From assembly GCA_948560265.1 (NCBI GenBank), contig CAOXTD010000005.1, positions 16,264 to 80,263 on the forward strand: a DNA stretch of 64,000 nt, given 5' to 3'. The notes under the pieces were generated by a model. The model saw only the letters and a list, made by a program, of their open reading frames with translations. It was not told the origin of the DNA and ran no database searches. Positions within the stretch are counted from its first letter, which is position 1. Every line of letters begins with the position of its first letter. Position numbers and translations under genes: made by a program. The DNA comes from an uncultured Clostridia bacterium. GTDB lineage: Bacteria; Bacillota; Clostridia; TANB77; CAG-508. This document shows positions 56,057 to 64,000 of this stretch, in pieces.

Positions 56057-57166
56057 ATGATAGTAAAAAATAATTATAATGAATGTTTAACAAATTTAGC
56101 TTGTTCTATTCGAAAATATTATGGATTGAACATTAAACACAGTTCTTTAGTCTATATAGATAAATTATTTGAGGAAAAACAACCTAAAAATATTGTAGTA
56201 ATTTTATTTGATGGTATGGGATCTAAGATTTTAGATAGAACATTAAGTAAGGCAAGCTTTTTTATAAAAAATAGAATAAAAGAGATAACTACCGTATTTC
56301 CGGCTACTACTACAGCTGCAACAACTTCGATTAGAACAGGATTAAATCCAGTTGAACATGGATGGTTGGGATGGAATATGTATATAGCACCAATTCAGGA
56401 AACTATCACTTTATTTAAAAATAGTCCTAAAGGAGAAGAAGAAACAATAAGTGAAGAGTTTTTAGAAGTAAAAAATAAGCTAGTTCAAAAAACTATTGTA
56501 GATGAAATAAACGAAGATACTGGATTTGAAGCGGTGGAGATAAGTCCTTTTAGTAAAACTAAATATGAAGATTTAGACGATATGTTAGCAATTATTCAAA
56601 AGGAATGTAAAAGGGATGGAAAAAAATACATTTATGTTTATGATAAAGAACCAGACCATACTATGCATGATTTAGGTCCAGATGATGTAGAAGTGAAACA
56701 GTTAATACAGACTAGAAATGATAAAGTAGAAAAATTATGTAGTAAACTGCAAGATACTATTTTAATTGTTATTGCAGATCATGGGCATAAATTGGTAGAC
56801 CCCATCTACTTAGAAAAGCAGTATCCTGCAATAATGAATATGTTAGAAAGAACTACCTCTTTAGAACCAAGAGCAGTGTCTTTTAAAGTGAAAAATGGAC
56901 AAGAAGAAAAGTTTAAAAGGGAATTTAATAAAAATTTAGGTGCTGATTTTAGTTTATATGATAGACAAGAAGTAATAGATAGTCATTTGTTTGGAGATGG
57001 AGTAGAAAATGAGTTATTTAAAGAATCTATAGGAGATTTTATAGCAATAGCAGAGAATTCTAATAAATGTATTTTAACAAAAGAGGATACAAACCATAGA
57101 TCACAACATGCAGGATATTCAGAGGATGAGATATATGTACCATTAATTGTGATTGATAAAACTTAA
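56057..57166 (+). CDS. Alkaline-phosphatase superfamily phosphodiesterase
   Basis: 369 residues. Metal and nucleophile site near the N-terminus: IVVILFDGMGSKILD and FPATTTAATTSIRTG (Thr nucleophile candidate), then EPDHTMHDLG and IADHGHK with the remaining metal ligands, and RSQHAGYSEDE near the end. Similar to nucleotide pyrophosphatase/phosphodiesterase-type proteins. Cytoplasmic, no signal peptide. Substrate unknown. Confidence 0.85.
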   Translation: MIVKNNYNECLTNLACSIRKYYGLNIKHSSLVYIDKLFEEKQPKNIVVILFDGMGSKILDRTLSKASFFIKNRIKEITTVFPATTTAATTSIRTGLNPVEHGWLGWNMYIAPIQETITLFKNSPKGEEETISEEFLEVKNKLVQKTIVDEINEDTGFEAVEISPFSKTKYEDLDDMLAIIQKECKRDGKKYIYVYDKEPDHTMHDLGPDDVEVKQLIQTRNDKVEKLCSKLQDTILIVIADHGHKLVDPIYLEKQYPAIMNMLERTTSLEPRAVSFKVKNGQEEKFKREFNKNLGADFSLYDRQEVIDSHLFGDGVENELFKESIGDFIAIAENSNKCILTKEDTNHRSQHAGYSEDEIYVPLIVIDKT

Positions 57167-57268
57167 AAAGAGGAGTTTATCATGCAGAAAATAGAAATAT
57201 TTAATGTGTAAAAACTGTATATTTGTAATACAAAAAACATAAAAATGTCTAATAGAGGAGATAATATA

Positions 57269-57635
57269 ATGGATAAAACAAATAATAAAAATGTATTTTT
57301 AATTCATGGATATAAATGATTTAAAAGTAAAACTATATATTAGCTTAGCAGGATTTTCTAAATACTTTGAATGGGAAGATAAGCAAGACTTAAATAGAGC
57401 TTGTAAAGAGTTTTTAGTAACTGAAAGCGAATTGGAAAACTTTAGAAATAGATGTACAAAAAAATATTCAATATACAGTGATAATGATCATATCGTACCA
57501 TTTAATATATTGCAAAAGTATTCAAAAGATATAGATGCAATTCCAATATTAATAGAAAATATTGGACATATGGGAAAGAAAAGTGGACTAGAAGAAATCC
57601 CAAAAGTAATAGAAATTATAAAAGAAAATGGGTAA
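57269..57635 (+). pseudogene. Deleted RBBP9-like alpha/beta hydrolase gene
   Basis: It starts as MDKTNNKNVFLIHGYK, typical of small RBBP9-like hydrolases, then stops. From 57306 another frame gives the C-terminal part (VKLYISLAGFSKYFEWEDKQDLNRAC, YSIYSDNDHIVPF, NIGHMGKKSGLEEIPKVIEI) with the catalytic Asp and His. The middle, including the nucleophile Ser, is missing. A 9-codon stub with its own RBS (57182-57211) just upstream is also a remnant. No CGG at the break. Confidence 0.7.
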
Positions 57636-57674
57636 AACAGATAGAAAGTATAAAAATAAAATAGGAGTGAAAAT

Positions 57675-58028
57675 ATGGAATATATAAAAAGAATACCAGA
57701 GACACCATCTTTTTCTAAAGGTGGAATGAATGGCTACAGTTTGAATTTAGAAAACAAGAATATAAGTATTGATATAGAAGATGTTTACAAAGGACATGAA
57801 AAATATTGTACAAATACAGTAAGTAGCCATATATATTATGTTATAGAAGGAAATGGAAAATTTAAAATAAATGAAGAAATATATTTGGTAAAAGAAGGAG
57901 ATATTATAGAAATTCCACCAGATACTGAATTCGTTTTTGCAGGGAAAATGAAACTACTTTTAATTATGAATCCAAGCTTTGATATCAAAAATAATATAGA
58001 TGGTAAAGAAAATGAATTATATAATTAA
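57675..58028 (+). CDS. Small cupin-domain protein
   Basis: 117 residues, single cupin barrel: VSSHIYYVIEGNGKFKINEEIYLVKEGDIIEIPPDTEFVFAGKMKLLLIMNPSF. The metal His residues of motif 1 are partly replaced, so binding is uncertain. Family role unknown. RBS AGGAG. Confidence 0.8.
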   Translation: MEYIKRIPETPSFSKGGMNGYSLNLENKNISIDIEDVYKGHEKYCTNTVSSHIYYVIEGNGKFKINEEIYLVKEGDIIEIPPDTEFVFAGKMKLLLIMNPSFDIKNNIDGKENELYN

Positions 58029-58063
58029 ATTAGTATTCTATAAATAACAAATCGGAGGAAATT

Positions 58064-60021
58064 ATGTTTAAAATACATTCAGATTATCAGCCAACAGGCG
58101 ACCAACCAAAAGCAATTGAATATTTATCAAAAGGAATAGAAGAAGGCAAGAAATATCAGACACTTCTAGGTGTTACTGGCTCACGGAAAAACCTTTACCA
58201 TGGCAAATATTATACAAAAAGTGCAAAAGCCAACTTTAGTTTTAGCACATAACAAAACACTAGCAGGACAGCTATATTCCGAATTCAAAGAGTTTTTCCC
58301 AGAAAACAATGTAGAATATTTTGTTTCTTATTATGATTATTACCAACCAGAAGCATATATACCACAGTCTGACACATATATTGAAAAAGACTCTTCAGTT
58401 AATGATGAGATTGATAAACTTCGTCACTCTGCAACAGCTGCTTTGTTTGAAACAAGAGATGTTATTATCGTTGCTTCTGTTTCTTGCATCTACGGCCTAG
58501 GAGATCCAGAGGATTATCAAGAACTAAGTATCTCCATTAGACCAGGTATGCAAATAGAAAGAAATGGAATGCTAAAGAAGTTAGTGAATATGCAATATAC
58601 AAGAAGTGAATTAGAATTTAAAAGAGGAACTTTTAGAGCCAAAGGTGATATTGTAGAAATTTATCCAGCAGATGAAAGTGAAACTGCTATACGAGTAGAA
58701 TTCTGGGGAGAAGAAATCGAAAAAATATCTGAAATTAATCCGTTAACAGGCAAGGTAGTAGGAATAAGACAGCATGTTATGATATTTCCTAATTCTCATT
58801 ATGCAACAACATCAGAAAAGATGAAAAAGGCGATTGTAACAATTGAACAAGAAATGCAAGAAAGAGTGAAATATTTTAAAGAGAATAATAAACTAATTGA
58901 AGCACAAAGAATCGAAGAAAGAACAAACTTTGACATAGAAATGATGCAAGAAACTGGATTTTGCCAAGGAATAGAGAACTATTCAAGACACATTAGTGGA
59001 AGAGAACCACGGAAGTAGACCATATACATTATTTGACTACTTTCCAAAAGATTTCTTGTTACTCATTGACGAGTCCCATGCAACAGTTCCACAAGTAAGA
59101 GCCATGTATAATGGAGATAGAGCAAGAAAGGAGTCGTTAGTAAACTATGGCTTTCGTCTTCCTTCTGCTTTTGATAATAGACCTTTGAAATTTGAAGAAT
59201 TTGAGAAGCTAGTTAATCAAGTCGTTTTTGTAAGTGCTACACCAGCAGACTATGAAAAAGAGCATAGTAAAGAAAACGTAGTAGAACAGATTATTCGTCC
59301 TACTGGTTTATTGGATCCTAAAATAGAAGTAAAACCAGTGACAAATCAAATAGATGATTTAATTGAACAAATTCGTGAAAGAGTGGAAAAGAAAGAAAGG
59401 GTGTTGGTAACTACTCTAACTAAAAAAATGGCAGAAGATTTAACTACTTATTTAGCAGGGATTGATATCAAAGTAAGATATATGCATTCCGATATTAAAG
59501 CATTGGAAAGAATGGAGATTATACGTGACTTAAGATTAGGAGAATTTGATGTGTTAGTTGGTATCAACTTATTAAGAGAAGGTTTAGATATTCCAGAAGT
59601 TTCATTGGTTGCTATTCTGGATGCTGATAAAGAGGGATTTTTACGTTCAGAACGTTCTTTAATTCAAACCATTGGGCGTGCCGCTAGAAATACAGACGGA
59701 AAGGTTATTATGTATGCAGATGAATTAACAGAAAGTATGGAAAAAGCAATTACAGAAACAAACCGTAGAAGAAAAATTCAGCAAGAATACAATGAGAAGA
59801 ATGGAATTACACCACAAACGATTCAAAAAGCAATACGAGATACAATTAAAGCTAGCTTTGTTGCTGACATTCAAGAAGAATATCAGTTAGATAAAGAAGT
59901 AGATACTAAGGAAATTATTAACAAGTTAACAGAGGAAATGTTGAAATATGCACAAGAAATGGAATTTGAGAAAGCAGCAGAGGTAAGAGATAAGATAAAA
60001 GAATTAGAAAAAATGTTATAG
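58064..60021 (+). CDS. uvrB: Excinuclease ABC subunit B with two CGG +1 shifts
   Basis: 651 residues after two shifts, the normal size. Damage-verifying helicase of nucleotide excision repair. Frame 1 from ATG 58064: [20 protein letters not shown] to [11 protein letters not shown] 58184-58186 (codon 41) then GGA gives [15 protein letters not shown], the Walker A motif. Frame 2 has the beta-hairpin [24 protein letters not shown] 59010-59012 follows SGREP; reading GGA gives [15 protein letters not shown]. Frame 3 has [41 protein letters not shown] and the UvrC-binding tail. All helicase motifs are intact only if both shifts occur. Confidence 0.95.
58184..58186 (+). other. First CGG +1 recoding site in uvrB (Walker A)
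   Basis: Context GGC TCA CGGA AAA ACC; the +1 frame gives G-S-G-K-T-F-T. Zero frame ends 23 codons later. Confidence 0.92.
59010..59012 (+). other. Second CGG +1 recoding site in uvrB
   Basis: Context GAA CCA CGGA AGT AGA; the +1 frame gives E-P-G-S-R-P-Y. The zero frame meets TAG two codons after CGG. Confidence 0.92.
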
Positions 60022-60030
60022 AATATAATA

Positions 60031-60063
60031 AACCCGCCCCAAGGAAGTTCCTTGGGGCGGGTT
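60031..60063. terminator. GC-rich intrinsic terminator
   Basis: 14-bp perfect stem AACCCGCCCCAAGG / CCTTGGGGCGGGTT, 5-base loop, T-tail on plus and A/T-rich on minus. It separates uvrB from the convergent GC-rich ORF and is itself far richer in GC than the neighbourhood, so it probably arrived with that ORF. Confidence 0.9.
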
Positions 60064-60074
60064 TTTAAAGGGGA

Positions 60075-60395
60075 TTACTTCCCTTCCCAACCAGGCTGCG
60101 CGTAGGGCAACGGGACAGGATCCGTGACGGCTTCCGCCGCCTGCTGCAGAAGCTCGGGATGCACAGCAGCTGCCAGCTCCAAGTACTTGCGAGCGACGGT
60201 GCCTTCTACGGCATAAGTCCACGTGACCTTGCAAAGGTGCTGTTTCGGATAGTCCTTCACAGGACCTAAGCGCTGAACGGAAAAGCCCTCATTGAGGAAC
60301 TGCCGTTCTTTCCTGGCATACAGGTTGAAGTTGATACTGGTGTGTCCTTCATTGGAATGACTTTCCATAAAGTCATACAGCGTGGGTCTGTTCAT
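60075..60395 (-). CDS. GC-rich foreign ORF between uvrB and uvrA, unknown function
   Basis: 106 residues (MNRPTLYDFMESHSNEGHTSINFNLY to PYAQPGWEGK), no signal or membrane segment. Codon use is strikingly different from everything else here (many CTG, GCC, GTC, CCC, CGC), with local GC above 50%. GGAGG lies eight or so bases before the ATG, so it looks expressible. It contains one in-frame CGG (60305-60303, KERQF) at an Arg position with no sign of a shift: reading +1 there would hit a stop within about 15 codons. Likely a recent insertion. Family not recognised. Confidence 0.65.
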   Translation of the reverse strand: MNRPTLYDFMESHSNEGHTSINFNLYARKERQFLNEGFSVQRLGPVKDYPKQHLCKVTWTYAVEGTVARKYLELAAAVHPELLQQAAEAVTDPVPLPYAQPGWEGK

Positions 60396-60527
60396 AGATG
60401 TGAACCTCCTTCAAATTTCAATGCTTTGGTTACTGTTACAACAATAACTGTGAAAAGACATTGTACCTTCAATTATACTACAAAGACAATGTTATGTAAA
60501 TAATTATAGGAAAATTTTTACAACATG

Positions 60528-60556
60528 TTGACAAATGCGAACTAGTGTTTTATAAT
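60528..60556 (+). promoter_or_regulatory. uvrA promoter with LexA (SOS) box
   Basis: TTGACA (60528-60533), 17-bp spacer, TATAAT (60551-60556). CGAACTAGTGTTTT (60538-60551) fits the Gram-positive LexA box CGAAC-N4-GTTYG except for the last bases, and sits inside the promoter. UvrA is therefore likely DNA-damage inducible. Confidence 0.82.
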
Positions 60557-60606
60557 GTAGGAAATTTGAAACAATCATATTTGAAATAAAATGCAGGGGG
60601 CAAAAT

Positions 60607-63436
60607 ATGCAAAATAGTATTATCATCAAAGGTGCCAAAGAGCACAATTTAAAAGATATTAATTTAGAAATTCCAAGAGATAAATTAGTAGTTATTACAG
60701 GACTTTCAGGTTCACGGCAAATCATCACTTGCTTTTGACACTTTATATGCAGAAGGACAACGAAGATATGTAGAAAGTTTATCATCCTATGCCAGGCAAT
60801 TCTTAGGATTAATGGAAAAACCAGAAGTAGAGTCTATTGAGGGACTTTCACCTGCTATTTCTATAGACCAAAAAACTACTTCTAGAAATCCACGTTCAAC
60901 AGTAGGAACAGTAACAGAAATCTATGACTATATCCGTTTGCTATATGCACGTATTGGTGTACCGCATTGTCCAAACTGTGGTAGAAAAATTGAAAAACAA
61001 ACTATTGACCAAATTATTGATCAAGTTATGTCAATGAAAGAGGAAACTAGAATACAAGTTTTAGCACCAGTGGTACGTGGCAGGAAAGGTGAATATACAA
61101 AACTATTACAGGACTTTCAAAAAGAAGGTTTTGTTCGCGTACGTATTGATGGACAAACCTATGAACTATCAGATGATATTACAATTGATAGAAAAAAGAA
61201 ACACAACATTGATTTAGTAGTAGATAGATTAGTGATTAAGCCAGATATTAGAACGAGACTAACGGAATCAGTAGAAATAGCCTTAAAATATGCAAATAAT
61301 CTTGTTACAATAGATATACCAAATGAAAAGGAAATTTTATTTAGTCAAAACTATGCTTGCCCAGACTGCGGAATTAGTATAGAAGAATTAACACCAAGAA
61401 TGTTCTCATTTAATAACCCATTTGGTGCTTGTCCAACCTGTACAGGTATTGGATACTTAATGATAATGGACGAAAATTTAATCATTCCAGACAAGAATAA
61501 AACACTTTATGATGGTGTGAAGGCATTTGGTTCTAGCACCATGAAAAAAGGTGATACTATGGCAAAAATGTATTTTGAAAGTATTGCCAAACATTATGAT
61601 GTAGAAATTAAAGATGTACCAATTAAGAAATTACCAAGATGGTTTTTAGAGAAAATCTTATATGGTACAGGTGATGAAGTAATTGATTTTGAGTATTCTT
61701 CAGCAGCAGGGACAAGAAAGTTTAGCACTCCTTTTGAAGGAGTTTTGCCAACATTAGATAGAAGGTACCATGAAACAAAATCACAAGGTATGAGAGACTT
61801 CTATGAGTTCTATATGAGTGAAAAGCCTTGTTATGATTGCCACGGAGCAAGACTAAAAAAGGAAAGCTTATCTGTTAAGGTAGGAGAGAAAAACATCAAT
61901 GAATTAACAGATATGTCTATTGATAAAATCAAAGATTTCTTAAATAGTTTAGAGTTAAATAATAAAGATAAAATGATAGCAGACCAAATCTTAAAAGAGT
62001 TAAATAAACGTTTACAATTCTTAATTGATGTTGGACTAGACTATTTGACATTATCTAGAAGTGCAGGAAGTTTATCAGGAGGAGAAGCGCAGCGTATTCG
62101 TTTAGCTACTCAAATAGGTTCTGGACTAACCGGCGTATTATATATTTTAGACGAACCAAGTATTGGATTACATCAAAGAGACAATGATAAATTAATAGCA
62201 ACACTTAAAAAATTAAGAGACTTGGGCAATACTGTTTTAGTAGTAGAACATGATGAAGACACCATGTATGCAGCAGACCAAATTATTGATATCGGTCCAG
62301 GGCCAGGAGTACATGGCGGAAAAGTGATTGCACAAGGAACAGCTGAAGAAATAAAATTGGTAGAAAGTTCTATTACAGGACAATACTTAAGTGGAAAAAA
62401 GCAAATTACAGTTCCAAAGAAAAGAAGAAAGTCAAATGGAAAAGCGATTGAAGTAAAAGGTGCAACAGAACATAATTTGAAAAATGTCAATGTGAAGTTC
62501 CCATTAGGGCAATTTGTTTGCGTAACAGGTGTTTCTGGTTCAGGGAAAAGTACCTTAGTCAATGAGATTTTATATAGAACAGCCGCAAAGGAAATTTATG
62601 GTTCTAATGAAAGACCGGGACAATGTAAAGAAATGAAAGGATTAGAAAATATTGATAAAATTATCAACATTGATCAATCACCAATTGGTAGAACGCCACG
62701 TTCCAACCCTGCTACTTATACAGGTGTATTTGACATGATACGTGATATTTTCTCTAGCACAGAAGAGGCTAAACTTCGAGGATATGATAAAGGTAGATTT
62801 AGCTTTAATGTAACAGGAGGAAGATGCGAAGCTTGTAGCGGGGACGGTGTGCTTAAAATTGAAATGCACTTTTTACCAGATATTTATGTACCTTGTGAAG
62901 TGTGTAAAGGAAAGAGATACAATAGAGAAACTTTAGAGGTAAAGTATAAAGGAAAGACAATTGCAGATGTGCTAGATATGACAGTGGAAGAAGCCTTAAT
63001 CTTCTTTGAGAATATTCCAAGAATTAAATCTAAAATTCAAACTTTACATGATGTGGGTCTTGGATATATAAAACTTGGACAACCATCTACAACTTTATCA
63101 GGTGGAGAGGCACAACGTGTAAAATTAGCCACAGAATTATCGAAAAAAGCAACAGGGAAAACTTTATATATCTTAGATGAACCAACAACAGGTCTTCATA
63201 TTGCAGATGTTCACAAATTAGTAGATATTTTGCAAAGATTAGTAGATACAGGAAATAGCATTATTGTAATTGAACATAATTTAGATTTAATTAAAACAGC
63301 AGATTATATTATTGATTTAGGACCAGAAGGTGGAGAAAAGGGAGGTCAAATTATTAGTGTAGGTTCTCCTGAACAAATTGTAAAAAATGAACAAAGTTAT
63401 ACAGGTAATTTTTTGAAGAAATATTTAGAAAAATAA
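60607..63436 (+). CDS. uvrA: Excinuclease ABC subunit A with one CGG +1 shift
   Basis: 942 residues through the shift. DNA-damage sensor ATPase of nucleotide excision repair. ATG 60607 after [40 protein letters not shown] 60715-60717 (codon 37), read as GGC, gives [20 protein letters not shown], the first Walker A. Zinc module [13 protein letters not shown], signature [12 protein letters not shown], Walker [12 protein letters not shown], second Walker [16 protein letters not shown] (normal GGG, no extra C), Cxx[11 protein letters not shown] and LDEPTTGLH follow. Complete if the shift occurs; otherwise the product ends within a few codons of CGG. Confidence 0.95.
60715..60717 (+). other. CGG +1 recoding site in uvrA (first Walker A)
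   Basis: Context GGT TCA CGGC AAA TCA; the +1 frame gives G-S-G-K-S-S. The only site of CGGC type. Confidence 0.92.
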
Positions 63437-63463
63437 ATTAAAATCAATTAAGTTAATAAAAAC

Positions 63464-63512
63464 AATCAACTAATTAACACGTTTATCCTTACTGGATGTT
63501 AATTGGTTGATT
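63464..63512 (+). terminator. uvrA terminator
   Basis: 16-bp stem AATCAACTAATTAACA (63464-63479) with TGTTAATTGGTTGATT (63497-63512), one G-U pair, followed by ATTCTTTATTT. Confidence 0.8.
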
Positions 63513-63550
63513 ATTCTTTATTTAAATAAGTATATTAGTATGTAATTAGC

Positions 63551-63722
63551 AAAAGATGCAAAAATAAATGGACATTCACGGAGAAAAACAAAAATATAAC
63601 CTTAAAAGTTATTTCTCGAAAAAACGAGATTTATATTATAAAAACAAAAGAAAGGGATATAAAAAGTTTTAACCTAGCAGGTTAACGTAGGTTATGAATG
63701 TCCATTTATTTTTGCATCTTTT
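63551..63722. repeat. Long inverted-repeat element
   Basis: Perfect 28-bp inverted arms 63551-63578 and 63695-63722 (AAAAGATGCAAAAATAAATG and on) enclose 116 bases. The interior has smaller hairpins: TCTCG / CGAGA near 63612-63630 and AACCT / AGGTT near 63672-63682. It encodes nothing. It may be a small inverted-repeat mobile element (MITE) or a structured RNA with a long closing stem. No target-site duplication is obvious. The rest of 63437-63751 holds only the uvrA terminator. Confidence 0.7.
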
Positions 63723-63751
63723 ACTTTGAACGAAAGAAATAGGAATATTAA

Positions 63752-63847
63752 CTATTTGCAGTTGTTATTACTTCTTTCATTGTTGTTATTATTTTGATTA
63801 TTCTTGTTGTTATTATTTTTGTTTTGTTTATTTTGCTTTTCTGACAT
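63752..63847 (-). CDS. 31-residue Asn-rich small protein
   Basis: ATG 63847 after GGAGGTG; the peptide MSEKQNKQNKNNNN continues with mostly Asn, Gln and Lys to ERSNNNCK. The strong RBS and a clean frame argue for a real gene. Extremely hydrophilic with one C-terminal Cys, reminiscent of small spore-associated peptides, but no family can be named. Confidence 0.6.
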   Translation of the reverse strand: MSEKQNKQNKNNNNKNNQNNNNNERSNNNCK

Positions 63848-64000
63848 AAAGAACACCTCCATTTCTTTTTAGTAATATTATTTTGTACAAAAAATTGAAA
63901 ATTTATTCAAAAAATAATATAATTATATTAACTCACAAAAATTTTACAATTTTATAAAAAATAGAAGCAGCAAACAGTATAATATATTCAACCAATAGAA

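Overview
The window comes from an AT-rich (about 30% GC by eye), endospore-forming Firmicute of the class Clostridia, most likely an uncultured gut-type lineage. The evidence is the complete spoIIIA operon (spoIIIAA-AH), a BclA-like collagen spore-surface protein with its glycosyltransferase, strong GGAGG ribosome binding sites, AGA-dominated arginine codons, and a surface cohesin/dockerin pair. No tRNA, rRNA, CRISPR array or complete transposon was recognised.

The main result is a recoding pattern. Nine times, in eight otherwise intact genes on both strands, the frame breaks at an in-frame CGG codon. Dropping the C of that CGG and reading the following GGN as glycine restores the family sequence exactly. 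The genes are a LysR regulator, a ZIP transporter, spoIIIAA, a 1-Cys peroxiredoxin, class II fba, smpB, uvrB (twice) and uvrA. By eye, no other native gene in the window has an in-frame CGG, although the trinucleotide is common out of frame. The only in-frame CGGs read straight through are three in a compositionally different beta-CASP nuclease gene and one in a GC-rich ORF lodged between uvrB and uvrA; both look foreign. The simplest reading is that CGG has been lost as an arginine codon and CGGN acts as a four-base glycine codon, or an obligate +1 frameshift site.

Layout: 1-3.0 kb, LysR regulator (minus, runs off the left edge), aldo/keto reductase and alpha/beta hydrolase. 3.1-5.9 kb, collagen-like spore protein and glycosyltransferase (minus). 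6.1-17.1 kb, accessory region: RhuM, unknown small membrane proteins, a WYL regulator, GyrI-like proteins, acetyltransferases, ZIP transporter, zinc ribbon, and several decayed gene copies. 17.4-23.1 kb, 1608-residue dockerin-bearing surface protein and a membrane-anchored cohesin protein. 23.3-29.8 kb, YebC and the spoIIIA operon, split by 31-bp REP-like repeats. 29.9-37 kb, housekeeping genes pfkA, argS, glmM, metG, tmk. 37.1-45.3 kb, TetR-controlled MMPL exporter with a heptad-repeat surface partner, HdeD-like protein, peroxiredoxin and DUF1540 protein. 45.4-50 kb, beta-CASP nuclease, fba, smpB and two secreted Asn-rich proteins. 50-58 kb, GIY-YIG, HD-CYTH fusion, MerR regulator, DUF362, DUF1893, AP-superfamily hydrolase and cupin. 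58-63.4 kb, uvrB and uvrA. The right end holds a long inverted-repeat element and a 31-residue Asn-rich ORF.

How the genes relate: recoding touches DNA repair (uvrA, uvrB), ribosome rescue (smpB), glycolysis (fba), sporulation (spoIIIAA), peroxide defence and metal transport. These are functions a free-living spore-former would hardly lose together, so the breaks are unlikely to be ordinary pseudogenes. True pseudogenes are also present (EVE-like, YcxB-like, RBBP9-like hydrolase, an unknown gene at 7.3 kb). They differ: they carry deletions or shifts without CGG and lie among accessory genes.
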